Below, piece by piece: positions 25,438-34,500 of a stretch of DNA of 64,000 nt (position 1 is its first letter; the number at the start of each line of letters is the position of its first letter). Origin of the DNA: Paenibacillus plantiphilus (lineage in GTDB: Bacteria; Bacillota; Bacilli; Paenibacillales; Paenibacillaceae); the NCBI RefSeq assembly GCF_927798095.1, contig NZ_CAKMMF010000028.1, positions 17,851 to 81,850 of the forward strand, in the 5' to 3' direction. Position numbers and translations under genes: made by a program. Under the pieces are notes generated by a model. The model had not been told where the DNA came from and ran no database searches. It saw only the letters and a program-made list of their open reading frames with translations.

Positions 25438-27624
25438 CTATTTGCGTTTGCTCGCCAGCACGAGAATCGATGGAAGCAGCATGCCGCGAACGATAAAGGT
25501 ATCGATCAGGATGCCAAGGGCCATCATGAAGCCGAAGAGATACAGCTCCTGCAGCGGCTGGGTCATTAGAACGCCGAAGGTTGCCGCGAGGATAATGCCC
25601 GCTGATGAGATGACACCGCCTGTTGCAGCAACACCCCGCTCCACCGCTGCCTTCCAGCTGTATTCACGCGCTTCCTCCCGAATGCGGGAGACGAGCATAA
25701 TATTGTAATCCACCCCTAATGCAACGAGGAAAACAAAGCAGTACAGCGGCAAACGATAGCTGATGGATTCATAGCCCAGTATGCCGTGGAATACGAGCCA
25801 GCTCAATCCCAGCGTTGCGGCGTAGGAGAGCAAGATGGTCAGAATCATCCAGAGGGACAAGAGAATCGATCTCGACTGCATAGCCAGCATGATGGTGATG
25901 AACAAGGTCATCAACGCTATAATCATCAGCGTATCGCGCAAATTCATCGCTCTTACATCAACCTGCTCCGCCGTCCCTCCCGCCAAATGCAAGGAGAATC
26001 TAGCCGAATCCATGCCGCTGTTCTTCAGCAGCTCTGCGCTGTCATCCAGCCATGTCTGAACGATATCAAGCGCTGCTTCATCGTAGGGATTCATCGTCAA
26101 TACAGCTTGCAGCAGGACCGCTTGCTTGTCCTTCGATATCGCGCTATCGGGCAGAACAGCCTCACCCTCTGGACCCTGCGCAAGCTGTGGTGTAATGGCA
26201 GCTACGCCCTCCGCTGACTCCAACTGCTTCACAAGCGATGCGAGCTGCTCCATAAATGGCTTATCCGCAACTAGCTGCTCCGAGGATTGCAGAATAATGG
26301 ATACGGGGGCCAACTGCCCTGGTGGATACTTTTGCTCCAAAATATCAAATCCCTGACGAGAGGCGATATCCTCCGGGAAGGATTTCATCATATTAAAGGA
26401 ATATTGGATGGCTCCGGCATTCACAGCTGCAAGCGTTAATACGAGCAGCAGAATACCTGCTGTCATGCCTGGTTTTCTGGTGACGAAGGCCCCTGTTCTT
26501 CTCCACAGCTTGTTTCCTTGCGGGCCCTCGTCAAGGCTCAGCTTAGGAGGGAATGGCCAGAATGACCTTCTGCCCAATATAGCAAACACCGCAGGAATAA
26601 GTGTCAGACCCGCAAGCAGCATAACACACATCGCAACAGAAAATACAGGCGCGAAGTAGTGGTACGGCTTGAACATCGCGGCAATTAAGGTCAGCATGGC
26701 GATAAGCACCGTTCCACCGCTGAACAGAATCGGTTCTGCTACATGGCGCATCGCCTGCTGCATCGCTTCATATTTGGAATCGATGCGGGATAATTCCTCC
26801 CGGTAACGGGAGAAGATGAAGAGACAATAATCCGTCAGGACGGCGAATAACAGAATCATCATAATCGACAGAGCTTGCTTGTCAACGACAAACCAGCCAT
26901 TCTCTGCTGCCATTCCCAACAATCGATCAACCACCATGTAGACGATTCCTGCAATAACGAGTGGAATAACTGCAAGCAGCGGCGAACGATAGATGACAAT
27001 GAGAATGATCAGAATGAGACCAATCGTTGCGAACAACAGGACCAGATCGGCATTTTTGAACAGCGTGACCGTGTCTGCGGCAATGGCTGCCGGTCCGGTC
27101 ATGGTCAGCTCTATGCTGCCGATGTCTGTCTGCTTCACATAGCTGTCGATCTGCTGCAAAGTATTGTATATTTCACTGCTTTCCAGCTCTTTCGATAGCG
27201 CTGCCGTTAGAATCAACGCCATCCCATCCTCCGAATACAGCCTGTTCTGCGCATCGTCAGGCATATCATGGAATGGCAGGGACGACACAATTTGAGCGGG
27301 GCGATCATTCGAGGACAGCCAGCTGCTAATGTGCGCAATCTGCTCCTTGACCGCTGGCGTGATCGGCTGATCAGCGGCGCTATGGAATACAAGCAGGACG
27401 GGCAGTCCTTCGATAGCTGGAAAAGCCGCCCCCAGCATCTCCCGTGCAACAGCCGATGGAATACGATCATCAACGCTCCCCTCGCCTGAATTGATTGCGA
27501 ACGGTTTGGCGGACGGGGCAATTCCACTAAGAACAATAATAATGAGGAGCCAGCTAATAAGAATAACTGCGGCTCCCCTTGGACGACTTGAGAATGCGAC
27601 GAATTTCTGCAATGGACGTACCAT
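25438..27624 (-). CDS. MMPL-family (RND superfamily) exporter
   Basis: 728 aa, the usual size for actinobacterial/firmicute MMPL proteins. Two repeats, each one helix, a large outer loop and five helices. Helix segments carry family residues such as VLTDYCLFIFSRYREE and the matching ALGVDYNIMLVSRIREE, whose Asp-Tyr pair forms the proton relay. It should export a lipid or hydrophobic toxicant using proton motive force. ATG 27624 follows AGGAGG by 11 nt. An 18-bp-arm palindrome sits 27 bp upstream of the start, a probable repressor site, yet no TetR/MarR gene is adjacent. A two-component system follows upstream. Confidence 0.9.
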   Translation of the reverse strand: MVRPLQKFVAFSSRPRGAAVILISWLLIIIVLSGIAPSAKPFAINSGEGSVDDRIPSAVAREMLGAAFPAIEGLPVLLVFHSAADQPITPAVKEQIAHISSWLSSNDRPAQIVSSLPFHDMPDDAQNRLYSEDGMALILTAALSKELESSEIYNTLQQIDSYVKQTDIGSIELTMTGPAAIAADTVTLFKNADLVLLFATIGLILIILIVIYRSPLLAVIPLVIAGIVYMVVDRLLGMAAENGWFVVDKQALSIMMILLFAVLTDYCLFIFSRYREELSRIDSKYEAMQQAMRHVAEPILFSGGTVLIAMLTLIAAMFKPYHYFAPVFSVAMCVMLLAGLTLIPAVFAILGRRSFWPFPPKLSLDEGPQGNKLWRRTGAFVTRKPGMTAGILLLVLTLAAVNAGAIQYSFNMMKSFPEDIASRQGFDILEQKYPPGQLAPVSIILQSSEQLVADKPFMEQLASLVKQLESAEGVAAITPQLAQGPEGEAVLPDSAISKDKQAVLLQAVLTMNPYDEAALDIVQTWLDDSAELLKNSGMDSARFSLHLAGGTAEQVDVRAMNLRDTLMIIALMTLFITIMLAMQSRSILLSLWMILTILLSYAATLGLSWLVFHGILGYESISYRLPLYCFVFLVALGVDYNIMLVSRIREEAREYSWKAAVERGVAATGGVISSAGIILAATFGVLMTQPLQELYLFGFMMALGILIDTFIVRGMLLPSILVLASKRK

Positions 27625-27650
27625 AAGCGTTGTAGCCTCCTGTTCAAACG

Positions 27651-27690
27651 GTTCATATCGTTATTCAAATTATTGAATAACGATATGAAC
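27651..27690. promoter_or_regulatory. 40-bp inverted repeat upstream of the MMPL gene
   Basis: Arms of 18 nt (27651-27668 and 27673-27690), opening GTTCATATCG and closing CGATATGAAC, are perfect inverted copies with a 4-nt spacer ATTA. Located in the expected promoter/leader region of the MMPL exporter. Confidence 0.8.
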
Positions 27691-27737
27691 GGCCCATGAA
27701 CAGCGCATTACAAATGAGGCCACTATTATGGATTGGA

Positions 27738-27805
27738 CGACCGACCGCCGTCATGCAACGCGACCGCCGTCAAGCGAAACACCGCACGCTGGGAGCTGCA
27801 CGCGC
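27738..27805 (+). repeat. GC-rich dispersed intergenic element, copy C
   Basis: Core CGACCGCCGTCATGCAACG is followed at once by a second, degenerate core CGACCGCCGTCAAGCG and AAACACCGCACGCTGGGA, matching copy A past its core. The tandem partial duplication is unique to this copy. Confidence 0.65.
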
Positions 27806-27845
27806 ACGCCGCGGAGCAATAAAATGACTGCCAGCCGCTAAACAG

Positions 27846-29234
27846 CTATTGCGGCAAACGTACGACGACTGTAGTTCCAGCGTCGTATTCGCTCTGAATC
27901 TCTATCGTTCCCTGATGAAGCGATACAATTTCGCGGGCGATAGACAGGCCGAGTCCGCTCCCGGTGTTCGCTCGATTCCTTGCCTTGTCCGCTTTGTAGA
28001 ATCGCTCGAACAGATTAGGCAGCTCAGCCTCTGGGATGCCGATGCCTGTATCGCTAATTCTCACGATAATCTGGTTTGATGCTGCTGACTGCTCAGCTTC
28101 AATCATAATTTTATCGCCCTGCCCCGTGTACTTGATACTATTCGAGATCAGATTCAGCCACACCTGATAGAGCATGCTTTCATCCCCCGCAATCATCAGT
28201 GGGGGCAAGTCCAATTCGATTTCCCGCTGCTTGTCCGTCCATTGCCATTCCAGCATAATAAGGATTTGCCGAAGCTGCTCGTCCAGCCGATATTCCGTAC
28301 GATTCACGCCGCTCGATTGTTTATCCAGCGCCGCAAGAGTTAGCAGCTGCTTGCTCAATGAAGAGAGGCGGTGGCTTTCCTCCCCGATGATTTGCAAATA
28401 CCGCTCAGCCTCCTCTGGAGTTGAATCCTTGTCGAGAATCGCCTGAACGAAGCCTTGTATCGACGTAAGCGGCGACTGTATTTCATGAGACACATCAGCA
28501 ACGAACTGCTGCCGCATCTCATCCAGCCTCTTCAGAGATTGGGCCATAGCTGCAAAATGGCGGGCCAAATTGCCGATCTCATCATCTCGCGCAATGTCCA
28601 GCTCCATCTTATATTCGAAATTCCCGCCCACGATCTCCTTGGTTGCGGCCGTCAGCTTAGTCACGGGCTTGACGATGAAGCGCGTCAGGACAACAATCAG
28701 GACGAGGCTAATAAGGAAAGTGCTGACTAGAAGCACCGCCATTAGAATGCGTACCTCGCCAATCTGCTGGACCAGATTCGGACGTATGAACAGTGCTCGG
28801 CTATCCTCTCCCGCCTGCACCGGAATACCGATCGTATTCCGCACACTGTTCTCGAACAGGCCGATGATGGGCAGACGCCGCCCCTCTTCTGAAATTCCGT
28901 TATACACCTCACCCTGAAGCACGCGCTGAATATGGATGCGGTCCAGCTCAACCCGTTTGAACGGAGCGCCATAAGCAACTGCCCTCCCCTCCTTATCGAC
29001 CGCATAAATCTGGAATCCCATCTCCGCGATATGCGTCAAATAAACATGCAGGTTCAGCTGTGGCGTCACCTCGTACAGCGCTTTGATTTCTTGCGCGATA
29101 GTAACGATTTTGCGTTCATTATCCGATCTGAGCTTGCTCTCATAGTAGACAGCCGACAGCACAAGACCAAGCAGACTGCTGACTAGCGCGATCAGTGCAA
29201 AAATCATCACAATCCGCACGTATAAGGTCTTCAT
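27846..29234 (-). CDS. Membrane sensor histidine kinase
   Basis: 462 aa. Two membrane helices (about 8-30 and 165-187) enclose an extracellular sensor; a HAMP linker follows, then HisKA (ADVSHEIQSPLTSIQGF, phospho-His near 246) and HATPase (NLISNSIKYTG, DTGIGIPE, GSGLGLSIA). Its ATG overlaps the stop of the response-regulator gene by ATGA, so the pair is co-translated. It may sense envelope stress and control the neighbouring exporter; that link is only positional. Confidence 0.92.
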   Translation of the reverse strand: MKTLYVRIVMIFALIALVSSLLGLVLSAVYYESKLRSDNERKIVTIAQEIKALYEVTPQLNLHVYLTHIAEMGFQIYAVDKEGRAVAYGAPFKRVELDRIHIQRVLQGEVYNGISEEGRRLPIIGLFENSVRNTIGIPVQAGEDSRALFIRPNLVQQIGEVRILMAVLLVSTFLISLVLIVVLTRFIVKPVTKLTAATKEIVGGNFEYKMELDIARDDEIGNLARHFAAMAQSLKRLDEMRQQFVADVSHEIQSPLTSIQGFVQAILDKDSTPEEAERYLQIIGEESHRLSSLSKQLLTLAALDKQSSGVNRTEYRLDEQLRQILIMLEWQWTDKQREIELDLPPLMIAGDESMLYQVWLNLISNSIKYTGQGDKIMIEAEQSAASNQIIVRISDTGIGIPEAELPNLFERFYKADKARNRANTGSGLGLSIAREIVSLHQGTIEIQSEYDAGTTVVVRLPQ

Positions 29235-29911
29235 TTGCCCGCCACCTCTAATTTATATCCAAGTCCTCGTACCGTCGTAATGGCAAAATCATCGCTTCTG
29301 CCCGAGAACCGTTCCCTAAGCCGCTTAATATGAACATCGATTGTCCGGCTGTCCCCTCCGTAATCGGCTCCCCATATGAGCTGCAGCAGCTGTTCACGCG
29401 TAAATATCCGCCCCGGCTGACTGCCTAATAGCGATAACAGCTCGAATTCCTTGAGGGGCAGCGTCCTAATCTCTCCATCCGTATGCACCTCATAGCTGTT
29501 CCGATTAATGACCGTTCCATTCAACGTGATCAGCTCGGAGGATGCGACCTGATAACGCCGCAGAAGCGCCTTGATTCGGAAAAGCAGCTCCTTCGGCTCG
29601 AATGGCTTCACCATATAGTCGTCCGTACCCGACAGGAAGCCCCGCTCCTTATCCTCAAGCTCGCCTCTTGCGGTCAGCATCAGCACCGGAATATCATAGA
29701 ACGACCTAATCTCCTGACACAGCTCCAGTCCATCTCTTGCGGGCATCATCACATCCACGATCGCCAAATGAACCGTTTCATTCTCCAGAATGCGGCTCGC
29801 TCGCTCTCCATCCTCGGCTTCAATCACCATGTAGCCTTCCTTCCGCAGAAAAAATCGGAGCAGCTCGCGAATATGATGATCATCATCCGCAACTAATATA
29901 TGTATTCTCAC
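29231..29911 (-). CDS. OmpR/PhoB-type response regulator
   Basis: About 226 aa: receiver domain (VADDDHHIREL acidic pair, phospho-Asp in LAIVDVMMPARDG, Lys in MVKPFEPKELL) and a C-terminal winged helix ending in TIDVHIKRLRERF. GTG 29911 is the start because GGGAGG lies 6 nt upstream; the longer frame to 30019 has no ribosome site and no homology. Partner of the kinase at 27846. Confidence 0.92.
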   Translation of the reverse strand: MRIHILVADDDHHIRELLRFFLRKEGYMVIEAEDGERASRILENETVHLAIVDVMMPARDGLELCQEIRSFYDIPVLMLTARGELEDKERGFLSGTDDYMVKPFEPKELLFRIKALLRRYQVASSELITLNGTVINRNSYEVHTDGEIRTLPLKEFELLSLLGSQPGRIFTREQLLQLIWGADYGGDSRTIDVHIKRLRERFSGRSDDFAITTVRGLGYKLEVAGK

Positions 29912-30100
29912 GCTTGTCCTCCCTACGTTCGACCATTGCTTCATCATACCCCGCGCAAACCTGCGATTGCCAGCTTGCCAGCTACACAAGAAAGGAGCTG
30001 TCACCGCATGCAGCCGCAAGCTGCTGGGAACACCCCCTTCCTATTGCCATCAGTCTGAAGTTAACAACGGAATCTTGGCTGGCGCCTCATCCCTTCCGCG

Positions 30101-30751
30101 CTACATAAACAGCTTGCTCTTCGCTTGCTGCAGATGATCGCGAAGCCGCTCCACGGATTCCTTCTTGCCTTGCTGGAGAAGCTCATAGATTTCGACATGA
30201 TCCTGATAAAAGCCTACCATTCTCACAGGGTCCTTCCGCAGATGGCGAAGCGTGATCCTCAGCAGATGGTCCTGATAGTTCAGCAGCACACGATAAATTT
30301 CCTGATTACCGGCGAATCTGCAGAGCAGCAGATGAAATTGATGATCCGCCTGAGCGAATGCCTTAATGTCCAAACGCCCCACAATCTCCTCCGTTTCACG
30401 GAGATTATCCAGAAGCAAGCTGCCCTGCTCCTGCGTTAGACGCCCAACAATTGCCTGAATGTTGAACGTTTCCAGTGCAAGGCGAAGATCGTATATATCG
30501 ACAATCCGATTCAAGGTCAGGTCATTAATAATGATGCCCTGCTTGGAGGAAACCGTTACGAACCCTTCCGTCTCCAGCCGGGTGAGCGCCGATTTGATCG
30601 GCGTCTTGCTCATCTCCAGCAGCTCGATCAGCTCGCGCTCCGACAAGAATCGTCCGGGCTCGAACCTTTCATCGAGAATCCGTTCCTTGATGGCATCATA
30701 AGCAATGTCTTTCAATAAAGGCGCTGCGCCTGCTGTTTTGGAATGCTCCAA
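30101..30751 (-). CDS. GntR-family (FadR subfamily) regulator, paralogue of the one at 16255
   Basis: 216 aa and by eye the great majority of residues are identical to the operon regulator at 16255, with the same SERELIELL(Q/E)MSKTPIKSAL helix-turn-helix and FCD domain. It too starts with TTG (30751). No catabolic gene adjoins it, so it is an orphan copy whose recognition helix should bind the same or a very similar operator. It may cross-regulate the acid-sugar operon or mark a former second operon. Confidence 0.88.
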   Translation of the reverse strand: MEHSKTAGAAPLLKDIAYDAIKERILDERFEPGRFLSERELIELLEMSKTPIKSALTRLETEGFVTVSSKQGIIINDLTLNRIVDIYDLRLALETFNIQAIVGRLTQEQGSLLLDNLRETEEIVGRLDIKAFAQADHQFHLLLCRFAGNQEIYRVLLNYQDHLLRITLRHLRKDPVRMVGFYQDHVEIYELLQQGKKESVERLRDHLQQAKSKLFM

Positions 30752-31115
30752 CGCTCATCGTTCCCCTTTCCTCCATTTAGCATATATAGCTGAAAGTCAT
30801 TACCCCTCTAATTTGTGTACAAACTTCGTTAACCTAATAATATGATTATAGGTCAAATGGCGCAATGGTGAGGTTCACTAATACCTCTCAAGGTGGGCAC
30901 TTTCAGTGCAATGACTGCATTGATTCTCGGCAAAGCATATGTTAATGTTACTGGCACCGCAATGGGGAGGTTCCTTCCGCTCAGGGTAATTTGCTGATTA
31001 GCAAAGAAAATTTCTCCTTTACCGAATAATCCCTATGTAAACAGTGGGGGACGATAAGAGTTAAGTCTGATTGAACTTAGTCACCCGTTATATTCGGCAC
31101 TGGGAGTGAAATGAA
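30752..31115. other. Gene-free stretch
   Basis: No convincing frame or RNA gene seen on either strand. It contains short AT-rich promoter-like DNA next to the GntR gene and marks the left border of the toxin locus. Confidence 0.5.
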
Positions 31116-31148
31116 GAAAAGACCTCAGAGGTTTATCCCTCAAAGGTC
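31116..31148 (-). terminator. Terminator at the end of the toxin locus
   Basis: On the minus strand GACCTTTGAGG pairs with CCTCTGAGGTC (10 of 11), followed by TTTTCTT, just after the immunity gene stop at 31171. Confidence 0.75.
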
Positions 31149-31170
31149 GCTTATTTAAGCATATGAAATT

Positions 31171-31548
31171 TTAGTTGGAATCAAGTATTTCATCGTTGTT
31201 TTTCTTAATTTCATCAAGCATTATGTTAATACTATGCATATCGAAGATACCATCTCTATTCCCCAAAAGAAAATAAATTTTCAACCAGTACGCATCACTC
31301 TCTGCAAATGCTTCAACAGCAGTCCGAATATTTTCTTCTGTTAGACTTCTTACCATAATATGGGGTGGTGAAGGCGGTATATAGTCAATCTCTTCTTTGT
31401 CCATATACCAATAATGATTTTGGGGCGTAGACACAACTAGCACATTAGAAATGCCATCCTCAAGAGTTACAATTACATCAATGTTATCATTGTAAATGTC
31501 CTCTATTTTATCTAATGAAGTCGGGTATTGAATTTTCATTACTCTCAT
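31171..31548 (-). CDS. Putative immunity protein for the orphan RHS toxin tip
   Basis: 125 aa, acidic, AT-rich relative to the RHS core, no signal peptide. No family recognised. ATG 31548 follows GGTGGTGAG. It starts 24 bp after the stop of the toxin-bearing frame at 31573, exactly where the immunity gene of a polymorphic toxin lies, and is followed by a terminator. I infer it neutralises the RelE/BECR-like tip encoded at the 3' end of the frame before it. Confidence 0.65.
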   Translation of the reverse strand: MRVMKIQYPTSLDKIEDIYNDNIDVIVTLEDGISNVLVVSTPQNHYWYMDKEEIDYIPPSPPHIMVRSLTEENIRTAVEAFAESDAYWLKIYFLLGNRDGIFDMHSINIMLDEIKKNNDEILDSN

Positions 31549-31572
31549 ACATTCTCACCACCAATTCAATAT

Positions 31573-34500
31573 TTATTTATATAAATCTGTAATTGCATTT
31601 ATAACCGTTTGTTCATTAGCTTTATTTGATTTACCCAAAATCTCCATTTTACCGTCATTCATTCTATAAAAAACTCGAGCACCATTCCTTCCACGTAAGT
31701 AGTTAATATTTCCAAACAAGTTTTTACTGCCGAGTCCAGGATTCGTATTACCCTTTAAAAATTTGGCTATCAATTCATCTGCTTCTTTTTGAATAGTAGC
31801 ATCCTTACCCATTTCTTCAGCAGCTCTTACTAGTCGCTTGTCTTTATTAATTGCTGAAAAAACCCCACATTGAGTATTATGCACCCATATACCAATATCC
31901 GTTACATAATACGTATGGTAATCAGCAACCGTAAAGTTGTAAACCATAACAGGCTCATCCAGTTTAACAAACTCGACCTTATCAATAGTCAAGTTGCTTC
32001 CATCAGCTTTTTGAAGTTTGTCCCCCACTTGAAGCTCATCTGCGAAGACCCACCCTTTGCCTTCAACCCAAAATGGATGGTTTTCTGTCGTCTCGATGAC
32101 CTGCTCTCCAACATGCAGTTTAATAATATCATCACGTTGGTTGCGGTATAAAGCCGTTACTTCCTTGTAGGCTAACTCTCCATCAGGGTTATTCTCATCC
32201 TTAGCGAGAACCTTATCTCCGACTTCAATGTCTTCGATATTTTTCTCCCCTTCGTCTGTTAAAACCTTTGTTCCGGCAGTAAAACAATTACAACCTTTGA
32301 ATAGTGACTTGATATATTGCCATGCCTCACTGCCCGCTTTGATGATGACTTTTCCGCCTTTTGCTAGTTTTCCATAGGGAGTCAATGAAACCAAAGCTAA
32401 CCCTTTTTCAACGTAAGTCGTCTCCGATGAACTTATCGTATTCAGATCATCAAGCAGCACAAAATCTATTACTCCCTTAAAACTCGGTGCCGAGCAAGAT
32501 TCCATTCCTGGCATACATATCAGATGCCCGGTCGGATCCGTATACTTCAACGGATTATTATGCACATACGTATACAAATTCATCGTCAGCGGATTGTCAA
32601 TCTGCCCTTCATACGTATCCTTGCTTATAAATCGTCCGACACTTGGATCATACCACCGCGCCCGCAAATACTGCAATCCTGCGCTCTGGTCCCACAGCTC
32701 GCCGGAGTAACGGAACGGGTTCGCTACGCTCTCCACCGTCGTCAGCGGGCTGCCCCACATGTCATACGTATAGCGGTTCAGGCTTACTTCACCTGTACTG
32801 TTCCGCAATTCCACTACATCGCCATGACCGTTGTGCAAGTAGTATTGCTTGTCGCTGGCATCTTGACGAGCGATCAGCCCTTTGCCTCGGGTATATTCCG
32901 CTTTCATCGTCACCGTACCATTGACCACATTACCTTCTGCGATCACCTGATCGCCGTCATAATAGTAGCGAACTGTCGTGTTATTCTCTGTCCGTTCATA
33001 TAACAAACCATCACCGTTATACCTGTAGCTTACTTGCCCTCCCCCGCTCTTGGTAACACCCGTTAACCGATTCCAGGCATCATACGTATAATTGGTTTCT
33101 TCGGTAGGGGAGATATCAGGGATCCTATCGCTCTGCAATGCTACCCGGTTTCCTCGATTGTTGTACGTATACGTCTCGTTAAATTGCGAGGAGGTCGCAA
33201 TTCGATTCAAGCTGTCATAGCTGTATCCGTATGCGGCAAACGGCCCGTTCTGTCTGCTCGTCTGTCCCGTGATGTTTCCATTTCCGTCATAATCATAGTC
33301 AAAATAATTGATTTCACTGCCGTTGGCCTTCGTATGAATCAACGTATTAATCGAATAACCGTCATACGTGAACGTACTTTTATTCCCGTTCCGCTGCTTG
33401 ATTTCTTTCAACAAATTGTTGTTGTAGTAATCGTATTCGGCCTCGAAGACCGTCATTGAAGGTCCGACCGTCTTTAACCGGTTCAAATTATCATAGGTAT
33501 AAACGTTCACTTGACCGAATGGTCCAGTCATCGTATCGCGCAGACCAAGCTGATTATAGGTGTACGAGATTTTCTTCGTATCTGGGAATTGAACCTCGAC
33601 CAGTTCTCCTGTCGTGTTCTTATAGACATAGTTTGTCGAACCCGTGCTATCTGCCATCGATTTCCTTCGTCCAGACAGGTCGTACGTATATCCAACACCG
33701 TCATTCGGTCCACTTTTAGCAGTCAGAAAGTTTCGGTTGTTGTACTGATAGTGGAATACTTGTCCCTTCTGATCCACAGTAGTCACGAGATTACTGTTTT
33801 TATCGTAATACATTTTCTCGAACTGCCCCAGTGTATCGGTTTGTCTCACCAATCTTCCCAACTGATCATAACGCTTCTGCGTTGTCGTAGCATCCGGGTA
33901 GCGGATTTCCTTCAAAAATCCGGCCAGAGAATACGTATAGCTCGTCGTATCGTTTTTCGGATCCGTAACGGAGGTCAAGCGCCCCAAAGCGTCATATTGA
34001 TATTTGGTCGTATGCTGAGCATCGGTGGAGAAGGTTATATTACCCATGTCATCATACTGCGTTGAACTTAGCTGTTGAAACCCGGCTCCTTTGTTGATCT
34101 GCGACAAAATTTCACGGCCCAACAGATCCACTGTCGTTCGCGACTGTACGCCCAATGGGTCTGTACTGGTCGTTGTCCGGTTCAGCTCATCATAGCCCAT
34201 CGTCGTGTAAGCGCCGTTCGGAAGCGTTGTCCGAGTCACTCTGTTCCATGCGTCATGCAGATAGGAAGTGCGATGCCCGCTGCCATTCTGCTCCCACAAT
34301 GGCCTGCTCCACGCGTCATAATCGTATTGCTTTACCACACGGTAGCCGCCGTCCATGATGCCTTCTTCCATTTTGTGGCCGAGTTGATCCCATTTCTGAA
34401 TGCTAGTAACACCCGTTTCATCGACGACTGTTACTTGATTGGTCACGTCATTGTAGCTGGCATTCATCGTTGACTGGTCAGGATTCGTCACTTTAGTCAG

